From contig NWUY0303901592.1 in NCBI GenBank assembly GCA_004151065.3, positions 1 to 11,460 of the forward strand: a stretch of DNA of 11,460 bases, written 5' to 3'. This DNA comes from Larix sibirica (Eukaryota > Streptophyta > Pinopsida > Pinales > Pinaceae). Positions 1 to 8,517 of this stretch are shown piece after piece (the stretch's first letter is position 1; each line of letters opens with the position of its first letter). The position numbers and the translations under genes are program-made. The notes beneath the pieces were generated by a model. It searched no databases, had not been told where the DNA came from, and saw only the letters and a program-made list of their open reading frames with translations.

Positions 1-10
1 AAAAAAAATT

Positions 11-62
11 CTCAGGGGCATGGGGGGGGGAATGTTTCACCAAGAGTCCCCATGTCCCTGAG
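11..62. repeat. Foldback (imperfect inverted repeat) at left edge
   Basis: CTCAGGGGCATGG (11-23) pairs with CCATGTCCCTGAG (50-62) with one G/T wobble, and two more G-C pairs extend the stem to 11-25/48-62 around a G-rich loop. The surrounding 120 bases are much more GC-rich than the rest of the window and hold further short GGGAC/GTCCC-type words. This looks like the edge of a repeat element cut by the window start. The element family was not identified. Confidence 0.5.
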
Positions 63-281
63 ACGTAGGAAATGCGAGAAACACGTCCTCGACCCTGCGG
101 GACGCATCCCCATGGAACACTGGTTATTGCTAATTAGATTGTTCTAGATTTAGGGCTTGCTTTAGTGTGAAGGTTGTACTTATTTTAGCTTTTCCAGATT
201 TAGGAAAAGATGACAACCTTAGGGATATTTCCAGATTTAGCTATAAGGCACAAGGAAGGCTTTTCCAAAATTCGAACAGGG

Positions 282-419
282 CACTCCATTCATAGAAATT
301 TGCTCATGTAAACATGGGCACACTATTCTAGAAATTATCAAGATTAGGTTCACTCCATTCATAGAAATTTGCTCATGTAAACATGGGCACACTATTCTAG
401 AAGTTATCAAGATTAGGTT
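282..419. repeat. 69-bp tandem duplication, two copies
   Basis: Copies at 282-350 and 351-419 abut exactly and differ at one base (A334 versus G403). The near identity indicates a recent duplication compared with the other repeats here. It contains no open frame. The flanking stretches 63-281 and 420-697 contain nothing recognisable beyond two short TTTCCAGATTTAG words near 190 and 230. Confidence 0.95.
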
Positions 420-697
420 CTTTTTATTTCAAGCCTAAGCGTTGTTATCCCAAACTCATAGCCTTTAGATAATGTGCTAAATCTCAAGGTACGGTTTTGA
501 TGAAATTAAGAGGGAGGCCAATGTCATCACTCCAAATCCTCTCCTGCTCTTTAGGTTGGCTCTTCTCCAACTCAAGGGGGGCTTCCCTAGATTAGGATTG
601 CTAGATATTACAGTAAAGTCCAAGGTGAAATTAAGATATGGCTCTAGCAAAACAATATGCTTTTGTTTTAAGGAATATGAATGAATGGACTAGAGAT

Positions 698-911
698 GAG
701 TGTCTTATCCATTGGGCAGATGGGGTCAACCAAGGCTCTTATGAGGCTTACATAAATTATTAGAAAGGGTTAGGGATGAAAGATTACAAACCCTAGTCAC
801 TCTCGAGTGTCTTATCCATTGGGCATATGGGGTCAACCATGGCTCTTATGAGGCTTAAAGAAATGATTAGAAAGGGTTAGGGTTGAAAGATTACAAACCC
901 TAGTCACTCTC
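698..911. repeat. 107-bp tandem duplication, two copies
   Basis: Copies at 698-804 and 805-911 abut exactly, with about six substitutions and no indels. Each begins GAGTGTCTTATCCATTGGGC and ends in ACAAACCCTAGTCACTCTC. In the second copy TAGGGTT (878-884) and AACCCTA (896-902) could pair as a small hairpin, while the first copy has lost one of those pairs. No coding frame is present. The divergence suggests an older event than the 69-bp duplication. Confidence 0.93.
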
Positions 912-1436
912 TAATTGCTTCACCAATTTCAGATATCTAACAAAAGGGAAACCCTAGATTAGATATTTTCAAATAGTCTTGAAGGGATACTTGTCATGCA
1001 AGGGATAAGAGAGCATATAACCAATATTTGAGATACATACCACAATTCAACACTTCCAATTGACACTCACCACATAAAAGAGAAAGATCTCACTTCATTA
1101 ATTCTCAAGACCATTGACATTTGAAGATCTCATCCATCAATGAAACATGAACAACAACAAACCGTCCAATGGAATGCTTTGACCAACCAACCATGAGAAA
1201 CCACACTATATTCAACTAAGCTTAAGAGATTTCCCCCCAATCCACCATGCCCAAATGATGAAGAGAGCAAACCCTTATATAGGTTTTACCTCATCTTCAA
1301 TCTACAATAGAATACCAATAAAATCCTATATCTAGCCTAGGGAGGAGTAAAGAAACCAAAATACTCCAATTGCTACAACAAACTCCATAAGATAGGGTGG
1401 TCAAAGTCACAAATACAAGCCTCCAATAATGAGAGA
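912..1436. other. Gene-free AT-rich stretch, possibly antisense LTR sequence
   Basis: No coding frame or RNA gene is visible. Read on the minus strand the stretch resembles plant LTR U3/R sequence: a TATA-like box at 1275-1281 is followed by short pyrimidine-rich and ATG-poor sequence. No TG...CA ends, target-site duplication or second LTR copy could be found, so the assignment is inference only. Confidence 0.3.
1275..1281 (-). promoter_or_regulatory. Candidate minus-strand TATA box
   Basis: The minus strand reads CCTATATAAGGGTTTGCTCT here, a good plant TATA context followed by a pyrimidine-rich start region. It faces the same way as the gag remnant at 3730-4296. AT-rich DNA yields such boxes by chance, so this is only a candidate LTR promoter. 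Confidence 0.3.
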
Positions 1437-1468
1437 GTGGGACGCCTCCATCAAGTGAAGGAAAATGC

Positions 1469-2210
1469 TAGGTAAACCCCAATGCCTAGCCTCCAAAGGC
1501 TCTCCAAGTGTAGCACTTCAATAAAATAGGCCCAATAAGAAATCAAGATGGTGGATGAACCCTAGATCTAGGGTTTTGACCCCCATTGATCTTCTCCAAT
1601 GCCAAAACATCCTCTTTAAATCATCGAGAAGTGTGCAGTGAGTCCTCTAAAGTAGGATGCCTCCTCAAAATAGGGCATGAAATCTCATGTGTAATACTAC
1701 CAAGGTGGAAGACCCCATCAAATATGCGCAAAGTAGCTTCCAAAAGTGGGACGCTTCCTCAACCAAGCATGAAAAGATATGCAATGAAAAAAATAGAGGT
1801 TCTCCAAGTAAAACTTGCCACCTAGATGGCATAGAAATGATAAGTAAACTCCAATGTCCAGCCTCCAAAGGCTCTCCAAGTATAGCGCTCCAATAAAATA
1901 AACCCGATAAGTACTCAAGATGGTGAATGAACCCTAGATCTATGGTTTGATCCCCCTCGATCTTCTCCAATGCCAAAAAGTTCTCTCCAAATCATCAAGA
2001 AGTGTGCAAAGAGTTCTCTAAAGTAGGACATCTCTTCAAAATAGGTCATGAAATCTCATGTGTAATACCTCCAAGGTGGATGGTCCCATCAAATATGTAC
2101 AAAGTAGCTCCCAAAAGTGGGACCCTTCCTCAACCAAGCATGAAAAGTTGTGCAATGAAACAAATAGAGGCTCTCCAAGTAAAAGGCCCCACCTAAATGG
2201 CATAGAAATG
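1469..2210. repeat. 371-bp tandem duplication, two copies
   Basis: The copy at 1469-1839 is repeated at 1841-2210. The offset is 372 bases at the left end and 371 at the right, so at least one indel separates them, with roughly 12-15 percent substitutions by eye. Both carry the words CCTCCAAAGGCTCTCCAAGT, GATCTTCTCCAATGCCAAAA and CCTCAACCAAGCATGAAAAG. Both strands stay open over roughly 60-100 codons, but differences between copies in the plus frame are almost all amino-acid-changing, so the open frames are not treated as genes. Confidence 0.93.
1558..1575. repeat. 18-bp perfect palindrome
   Basis: AACCCTAGATCTAGGGTT is its own reverse complement. The matching site in the second 371-bp copy (about 1930-1947) reads AACCCTAGATCTATGGTT, so the symmetry is broken there by one base. 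Confidence 0.85.
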
Positions 2211-2950
2211 TGTGCAAGCAATCCTCCATGTGAAATGTCCCATCAATCATGTAATAAGAGTTGCTTGAACCAAGTCAAAGATGTTCCAAGGCTAGACTCA
2301 TGGCTCTCCAATTGAGATGTCTGATCAATAAAGCATAGAGAGGTGTGCAAGTAACCTCCTAGAGTGGATGCCTTCCTTCTTTGATTCCTTTAATCTAGGA
2401 TGTCTCCTTAGGTGGCTCAATGATTTGAGCTTCAAGGTGCAATAAACCTTCAAATCAAGGGCTAATGGTTAGATCCATGAATAAGAAGGTCAATCCCTAG
2501 TACTCCACATCAATCCACGTGTCCAAATCACCAAGTTAATCCACTAGATCCATAATACAAGGGGATAGCCCCATCAAGGATCCAATATCATGTCCCAACA
2601 TATGTGCCAACAAGGGAAAATCAAGGGAGCGTTCCACTAGCAATGATAGCCAACCATACCAAGATACCAACCAAGTAGCAAGGGTGCCCTATCAAAAGGT
2701 GTGTGTTATGCCACTAAACATGTGCTAGAGGGGGAGGGTGCTCCAAGGAAAACCAAAAATAAATCATCTCCAAATGTGGATCACATCAAATTAGCTAGAG
2801 TGCTCCAATAGAAAGCCTCCGCATGCTACTGAGTCATACATACAAGCCAAACGCTCCATCAAAAGGGATAGTCCATGTCATCAAGATGTCAAATTAAACC
2901 AACAATGCTAGGTGCTCCATTAAATGGTGACCAATGCGTTTTAGCTAGGA

Positions 2951-3404
2951 GGCCTCAATCCCACATAACCACATCAATAATCTTGTTGTCAACACATCCT
3001 GTAGCCATTACTTCATCAAGGAGCATTTATCAACACTGTAAAACATAGGGAGTCCCAAAGTTCATGGGTTCCCATTCCATGAAAGCACAGTGTTAGATAA
3101 ATTCTAAGCAAGGATACTCCAAGCATGCCAATATCGACAAGAGTAGACACATATCAATATCATAACACCATGGAGAGATCACATCCAATAGCTACTTACA
3201 CCAGTATACCACGAGGATCCATCAACCAATCACCAAGTAGGACATTCAAACAATAGGAACCATCACTCTAGCATCAAGCACCCAAGACATCCAGCGGCTG
3301 CATCAATCTGTCGACAAGCTTTGCGACGAAAATCACAAGTGTAGGGCCTCATACAATCTGAGGGCTAACAGGTGCCTCACAGGGATTGGCTATTTTTGTA
3401 GATC
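2951..3404. other. Gene-free stretch, no recognisable feature
   Basis: No coding frame of useful length, RNA gene or clear repeat was seen on either strand. Base composition matches the preceding degenerate array, so it is probably part of the same decayed element. Confidence 0.4.
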
Positions 3405-3439
3405 CCTAGCCTTTCTTAGTCTATAAAAGAAAGGCTGGG
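3405..3439. repeat. 13-bp stem hairpin with TATA-like loop
   Basis: AGCCTTTCTT (3408-3417) pairs perfectly with AAGAAAGGCT (3427-3436). Three more pairs, one a T/G wobble, extend the stem to 3405-3417/3427-3439. The nine-base loop (3418-3426) holds the start of TATAAAAG (3422-3429). It might be a transcribed foldback or an LTR promoter element. Its function is unknown. Confidence 0.7.
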
Positions 3440-3729
3440 TTGGGGGTAAGATCCTTCTCAAAGATAGCATCCCACTCCGTACATGGATCTGGAAGATCTT
3501 AGATGCATGCTTTTGTTATCATGTTAAATTTTCAAGACATGGTAAATTGATCTGCACTCCCAGTCCTAAATACTAACTGTAATTGAGGAGTCTGAAAACT
3601 GTTACAATCTTTCAAAACCACAGATAAATGAGGCTAGCTTTGCAAACACATAAATGTTAAAAAACAAACAGCAGGCTTAATTTGCAGTGTTCAATCACAT
3701 CACTTTTCTATAATTTTGAAAAGAAGCAA

Positions 3730-4296
3730 TTACAATTGTACCAAGTCTTCATATTCATCTGTTGGAGAAACAATCATGATACCTTCTCCAGATCCCTCCT
3801 TTGGATCAACTTCAGGAATATAATCCTCGACTGCATTATTGTTATTATTATTTCTTAGAGGTGGCTGAATTGGAGGGTCTTCTGCCCTTCTTTCGCGAGT
3901 AAGCAGTTGAGGATTAAAAGGTCTGCTGTAAGGATTTAATTGCTAACTGGGAAATTCTGATTTCTTAATCCAGCATTCTGAGGTCCTTGCGCAACAGCCT
4001 TATTTCCTAAAACCAACTCTGTAATTTTATTGGAGAGTGCTCTGATAAGCTTATTCATTAATCTAGGCATCCTGTGAATTAGAGGAAGAAGCCTGAGTTG
4101 GTGAATCTCCCTTTTGTTTTTTCTTTTCCCCGATATCTGCCTTCATCTTAATCTTACCTGAGGCAGCCATATTTGCTCTCAATATACACTGCATATTTCT
4201 CTATATTATCCAAATCTCTATATTATCCAAAGTTACAGACCTCCTTTCTCTTAATATCATGGCAAAGTCAGGATAATGAGTTGCTGTGAAAGTAAC
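3730..4296 (-). pseudogene. Ty3/Gypsy-type retrotransposon gag fragment, broken
   Basis: The minus strand encodes, across several frames, a protein with the layout of the C-terminal part of plant Ty3/Gypsy gag. In order it has a DFAMILRERRSVTLDN segment (from 4296), an ANMAASGKIKMKADIGEKKK segment (around the ATG at 4170-4168), a KLIRALSNKITEL helix (around 4050), NPYSRPFNPQLLTRERR (from 3936), a run of six asparagines, and an acidic tail ending at the TAA at 3732-3730. Gag proteins assemble the element's virus-like particle; this copy cannot do so. A 17-bp tandem duplication (4198-4231) breaks the frame and brings in a TAG. A second TAG lies at 4065-4063. The middle section reads in another frame until a TAA at 3938-3936, after which the original frame resumes. 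Upstream of 4296 similarity stops at a short repeat (AGTAACTTTTGCA at 4291-4303 and 4318-4330). No zinc knuckle, protease, reverse transcriptase or integrase follows. The gag call rests on remembered family patterns, not a search. Confidence 0.75.
4198..4231. repeat. 17-bp tandem duplication inside gag remnant
   Basis: TCTCTATATTATCCAAA occurs at 4198-4214 and again at 4215-4231 with no difference. Because 17 is not a multiple of three, it shifts the gag frame and introduces a stop. Perfect identity suggests it arose well after the element inserted. Confidence 0.95.
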
Positions 4297-5870
4297 TTTT
4301 GCAGTTTAAGAGGACCAAGTAACTTTTGCAAAAGTCACCCTGTGCCTCTTTTACAGATTAAGAGAAGACTAAGGTTCACACTGAATATAGACTCCACAGT
4401 TGTCCCTTCTTAGACAAGGAAAAACTCTAAATCTAGGCACCTAACTGTGCCCATCCTGCATGAATAAGACTGTTTCATGCATGAGCCTAAAATTCCAAGT
4501 AGAAATCACCTTCCAGGACTAGAAGAACCACAAAGCAGTTCGCTTATCCTCTATCTAAATCTGGAAAAACATGCACCTATCTAAATCTGGAACTGCTTCA
4601 AAACTGAAGAAAAACAAATCTAAATATGGTGTTGATTTCTAAAGATAACAAAAGCATGCTAAAGATGGTGCATGCGTGTTGCAAGCTTGCCTATGCCTTA
4701 GCCACAAAACTCTCATTAACTGGTGCGCCTTCATTTACTGTGCCTCCACACTAACAGCAATCAATGCTGCACAGGTTTCCAGGCTGGAAATCAAATTTGT
4801 TGAGGCACACAGATTGAAAGCTGAATCTACTGGATGTGCCATCGAGAAAGCTAATACCCACTTAGCAACAGGTAAACTCTTAACACCATATTTATAGATG
4901 GATTGTCTCACAAAAACCATGGAGTTAAAACAAATGGCTGAAAACTACTATCCAAAACCAGATTTTAAAACATAGGTCAACCATATTCATATTTTGTCCT
5001 TTTATCCTAATCAGCTTGGAACAATGTATGGCATTAAAGGGGTCCCCACATAACATTACCTGGGATACAAAGTCCTTATTTTTGATAAATGGGCATAGAT
5101 ACAAAAATAGCCCAATTACATAGACTTTTTTTAATGACAAAATTCATTTTATTTAGGGACACAACAAATGGCTTGTGCCACGGAATCCACCTCTTTACTA
5201 GTAAGAAATTCCTATCCTAGGGATCCTTCATGTAATCGATAGAATATAGCAGCAGTCCTGTTCACTGGATTTTCAAGGCTGAAATCAGGTTCCTACGCTT
5301 CTTAATATCTGAAAATGAATCCATACTAGCATGCTCGCTAGTTTTCTATTAGTGTAATCAGGGAGCAAGGAGAGGCAACATGAAATTCAGTGCAACAGTC
5401 ATCCAAATGATGAAGAAGAAGAAAACAATACCTTTTGCTGTATCCTTTGAAGAAGGTGGTGGAAGAGTTAGTCACAATTACATTGTTTACTTCAAAACTA
5501 GAAAATAGTTTTGCATGAGCCATGCCCTTCAATTTTTGTGGAGTTCAATAAATTTGTAACAAAGGAATTAACTGTCAATATCCCAATATAAGTGCTTTTC
5601 TCACCCAATCCTCAAGGTCCAATTTAAATTTTCCGCCAATGCCCATTTGTCATTTATTGAACCTTAAGCATTTTATGTGTATCTAATGCTCATATTTGAG
5701 TCCCTGTTGTCCTTGAGCAAGATGGCTACTTGTCTTTATTTGATGAATTGTGGCAGACCTTTACCTGTTACCGAGATCATGGGTTTGACACCCTATGCCA
5801 AACAAGAAGAAAGTAACATATAACTATTTACATGGCATACTTTGGAGCAGCTTACCTAATAGGGGCATTT
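4297..5870. other. Gene-free stretch with minor repeats
   Basis: No recognisable gene or RNA was found. CTATCTAAATCTGGAA is repeated around 4552 and 4578 and a variant lies near 4619. The reverse of this word (TTTCCAGATTTAG) also occurs twice near 190-240, suggesting scraps of one repeat family on both strands. Open frames of 60-75 codons at 4676-4897 (plus), 4735-4920, 4925-5140 and 5338-5532 (minus) show no familiar motif and are judged chance. Confidence 0.4.
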
Positions 5871-6380
5871 TCATAGCCTTAATTTAAAAAAAGCAGGATA
5901 TTGAACACACATCATATCCACTACCATTTACATATGCCAGAGGTGGTGATGTGACAAGCTTGAAACATGTTTTTGTTGAGATCATAAGAGATGGAAAGAT
6001 CTCTTCAGCAAACCCTAATTCGAGCACTTAACATAGATCACATGAAGACTTCACAAGGATCTTTAACCATAAGTTATAACCAAGAGAGATGCACCACGAG
6101 TATAGCAAAAAACTATAGGTGCCCTTAGGCAAAATGAAAAGAATAAATGAATTCGCTTGAATAAGATGATTGTACAATTGAGGGCTGTTGTGTATTTATA
6201 ATTTTATACCACTCCACTAGTGTTAAGGTTCTAGCCCCACGGAAGAGACTAGGCCGACCTTACCCTAAAATACAATAAAATATGATAAGGTGTAATAATG
6301 TGTGTAAAATCCGACAACTACTGACAGGTTGGCTTGGCATGTGGCCACGTGAAGATCACACACTTTCTCAACAGCTTTTC
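5871..6380 (-). mobile_element. Possible solo LTR, minus strand
   Basis: On the minus strand this stretch reads like LTR U3-R-U5: a G-box CACGTG (6347-6352), a long AT-rich U3-like section, a TATAAATA box (6193-6200), then a transcribed-looking section rich in short T and C runs. No matching second LTR, primer binding site or target-site duplication was found, and the edges are guesses. It lies on the same strand as the gag remnant but was not shown to belong to it. Confidence 0.25.
6193..6200 (-). promoter_or_regulatory. Candidate minus-strand TATA box
   Basis: The minus strand reads TTATAAATACACAACAGCCC, a standard plant TATA context. It would drive transcription leftward, within the possible solo LTR. 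The call rests on sequence context only. Confidence 0.35.
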
Positions 6381-7078
6381 TGTTTAATGTTTTATGAATA
6401 ATATTTTTGTGTTCATGTGCTTAATTTGTAAATTTTCCAGAGACACATCTGCTGTGTGCATATGCATATGGAAAATCAGAACACACGACATTTCCCTGTT
6501 TCTAAAGTCATCCCTATTTCTAAAATCTTTTGCACTTCCCTGTTTCAGGTAACTTGTGGAATAAAAAAAATAGTTCCTTTCTTGATGCTTTACAAGAAGG
6601 TATACTTCCCTATTGAAGAAGAAAGACTGCATTGTTTTCCCATGTGGGATGATTCAGCCCAAAATGTCACTAAAAATGCTCTGGGATAGAACTGCAACTG
6701 TTCGAGAACATCATTGGAACTTATCGAATCAACCTATCATTTGTCCATTTAACTCCTCAAGAAAGTGATTGGTTAAATTTGAGTGGAGTTTGGTGAGATG
6801 TTGCAAAAAGATATGTGGTTAATTAATAAGTGGTATTCCCAGAAATGATACAGAACATTTAAATGGAGGATGAAGCCATTTATAGAGAAGATTTTTCAAA
6901 TTTTAAGCTTTATTTTATTGTATGGTTGGGGCCAAAACTAAAATATATTCGGGAAAGGATTTGGGAAAAACCTCTAGGCTCTCATAAATTAAAAAATATG
7001 GTAGTCATGTCTCCTGGTTCATTCTTGAATTTGTCAGACATAATAGAGGTGCAAGGTAGCCTTGATTACATATTACAG
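6381..7078. other. Gene-free stretch, likely intronic
   Basis: No recognisable exon or RNA gene. Open frames at 6384-6632 (minus), 6456-6689 and 6863-7087 (plus) show no familiar domain and low-complexity composition. A 12-bp palindrome CATATGCATATG lies at 6459-6470, bracketed by ATTTTCC (6432-6438) and GGAAAAT (about 6470-6476). Confidence 0.4.
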
Positions 7079-7454
7079 GCATGCTAGTTGAGGGGCACCG
7101 GCCTCTGTTATGTATTATGGGCAGGGTAGATTGAGAGTATCTCAAATTAATTGGGTCCTCATTAATTGGGGGAATATATAACAGTGTCAGTATTACTAGC
7201 TTTATCTATTTTAATTTGCTCTTTTTCACCGAAGGCAATAGTTGCACGGGATTTTTTGGGGTTCATGAGCATTTTCGGAGCTTGGTTGGTTTATTATAGT
7301 ATAGCATGCTAGTTGAGACTCTGAGAGGCACCGGCCTCTGTCTTGTAATATGGGTATGGTAGATTGAGAGTTTGTCAGATTAATCGAGTCCTTATTAATC
7401 GGGGGAAATATATAACAATGTCCAGATTAATAGCATTATCTATCTTAATTTGTT
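7079..7454. repeat. Diverged direct duplication, about 140 bp per copy
   Basis: The copy at 7079-7219 recurs at 7304-7454. Shared landmarks in order are GCATGCTAGTTGAG, GGCACCGGCCTCTGT, GTAGATTGAGAG, two ATTAATYGRG words around GTCCT, AATATATAACARTGTC and ATCTATYTTAATTTG. The offset grows from 225 to about 234 because the second copy carries small insertions. The GGCACCGGCCTCT core can fold as a short hairpin (AGAGGC/GCCTCT in the second copy), and each copy carries a TATATAA word. The 84-base spacer (7220-7303) shows no clear counterpart after copy two. This looks like part of an old transposon duplicated in place. Its family was not recognised. Confidence 0.8.
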
Positions 7455-8517
7455 GGCTAAAGCAGAAGGAATGCTATGGTTCTTTGTAATCTTATTCACT
7501 TTTGGGTTGAGAAAATTTTGTTGTTTTTCCTAGTGTTTTTCAAAGATTGCCCTTCAAGAATTATTGGGAACCTTTGTTCTTGTTTGGTGGAGCATTGAAC
7601 CGAGTTATCTGCGGTTTTTGGGCAGGTGAGTTTTATATTGCTCCAGACTCTCATCTCTTTTGTACATCATCAAATGGACATTATGAAGGTCACTTTATAG
7701 ATGACAAAATTGTATATATAGATTACATTACCTGTTGAAGAATGTGTGTAGGCCCAGAGTCTACAGGCAAACTGTAATAGGACTTTTTGTTTGAACTTTG
7801 ACATATATTCTGTGTTGATCAAAATTACTGTTGATATTTTTAAAAATTAATCTGCTGAAGTCGGAGAGAGTTATTATCTTTCAATATTTGAGTTAACCCC
7901 GCCCCCTCGCTATGTATTGAATTTATCTTGTAAACTATGCAGTGCATTGAAAACCTTACACGTTTCTGGTTTTTGGGGATCTCGTCTGGAGTTACTTAAC
8001 ATGGAAAATTAATTGCTGCAAATAAACTCGTATGCATCCATAACCAAGAATTACATTTAGGTCTAAGACTACTTTTTGTTCTAGGAATGCGATTCTAATA
8101 GTCAATGCATTAAAGCCAGTGTGTAAATCTGGTGAAAGTATTGGTTTGGTCTGTGGTTTTAAAGTTTGTCTTTGTTGTTTTTTTTCCATTATTACCTCAA
8201 GTGCTGCATTTCTATGCAAGTTCAAAGTAAACGGTTATGTAGGTTATATAGGTTAGGGTTTCTGTAAGCAGATCAAGATAAGGTATGCTCAACCTCTCTA
8301 TAGTAGGCAGTGATAATCCAAAACTACTGCTATTTGGAACGGCTTTTGTACTATTGTTTGGGTAGGAAAAATTTCTGTGCATCTTATCTGCAGGATTATT
8401 TAAACAGGGATTTATTTGCAGCAATATACTACCATTTTCACGTTCCAGCGTTTTTAGGTAACTTCTTCTCTGGATCAGATTAAAGTGGCTGACCTACCAT
8501 GTGTGCCTGCCTTGTAG
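7455..8517 (+). other. Probable 3' part of a long intron
   Basis: No convincing coding exon was found between the duplication and the acceptor at 8517. A possible micro-exon (8422-8457, bounded by TTTGCAG and AGGTAAC, in frame with the next exon) would leave a 60-base intron, which is short for plants, so it is not called. An open frame at 7547-7738 contains a GGCAGGTGAG donor-like site near 7622 but no known motif. Confidence 0.45.
8489..8517 (+). promoter_or_regulatory. Branch point and 3' splice acceptor
   Basis: CTGAC at 8489-8493 fits the plant branch-point consensus, with the branch A at 8492, 25 bases before the AG at 8516-8517. The intervening stretch ends TGCCTGCCTTGTAG, which is pyrimidine-rich. 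This sets the exon start at 8518 and implies a phase-1 intron, with the first base of the Asp codon supplied by the upstream exon. Confidence 0.6.

Larger units (their letters stand above)
1437..2950. repeat. Degenerate array of a 45-60 bp motif
   Basis: A loose motif recurs along the stretch: a GTGTGCAA-like word, then CCTCCAAAGTGGATG-like, then CCCATCAA-like, then a word like AAGCATGAAA. Clear units start near 1631, 1687, 2002, 2059, 2211 and 2343, and weaker ones lie near 2775 (CTCCAAATGTGGATCACATC) and 2840-2900. Units differ by many substitutions and indels, so this is an ancient minisatellite-like expansion. Part of it was later duplicated as the 371-bp repeat. It may belong to an LTR U3, but no element boundaries were identified. 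Confidence 0.55.
3505..4659. repeat. Perfect 16-bp inverted repeat flanking the gag remnant
   Basis: GCATGCTTTTGTTATC at 3505-3520 is the exact reverse complement of GATAACAAAAGCATGC at 4644-4659. Similarity continues weakly on the outer side (ATCTTAGAT beside CATCTTTA in the reversed copy). The arms enclose the whole gag pseudogene. They could be ends of an inserted element, or two inverted scraps of one repeat family. No target-site duplication was found outside them. Confidence 0.55.

Noticed and set aside
1586-2196. Homologous plus-strand open frames (1586-1825 and 2002-2196) kept in both 371-bp copies
   Set aside because: Aligned by eye over about 64 codons, the copies differ at about 16 amino acids but show only about two silent codon changes (GGG/GGT and ACG/ACC). 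That is not the pattern of a protein under purifying selection, and no family motif is visible.
1665-2221. Minus-strand open frames in the 371-bp copies with a shared LLGEPLF...SHFW pattern
   Set aside because: The similarity follows from the DNA duplication. The frames overlap the plus-strand ones, have no recognisable domain, and lie in degenerate repeat units.
3838-3855. TTATTATTATT microsatellite
   Set aside because: It is the asparagine run of the gag remnant read on the other strand, not an independent feature.
4676-4897. Plus-strand 73-codon frame with a charged C-terminal half
   Set aside because: The composition is moderately protein-like, but no family is recognised and there are no splice or promoter signals around it.
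6456-7087. Plus-strand frames at 6456-6689 and 6863-7087 as missing exons of the R3HCC1L-like gene
   Set aside because: Neither contains R3H or RRM-like motifs. The WDDS word near 6645 is not followed by the expected pattern, and splice sites are unconvincing.
7547-7738. Frame with GGCAGGTGAG donor-like site as an upstream exon
   Set aside because: There is no acceptor of quality at its left edge, no known motif, and the frame runs through the donor without a coding break.
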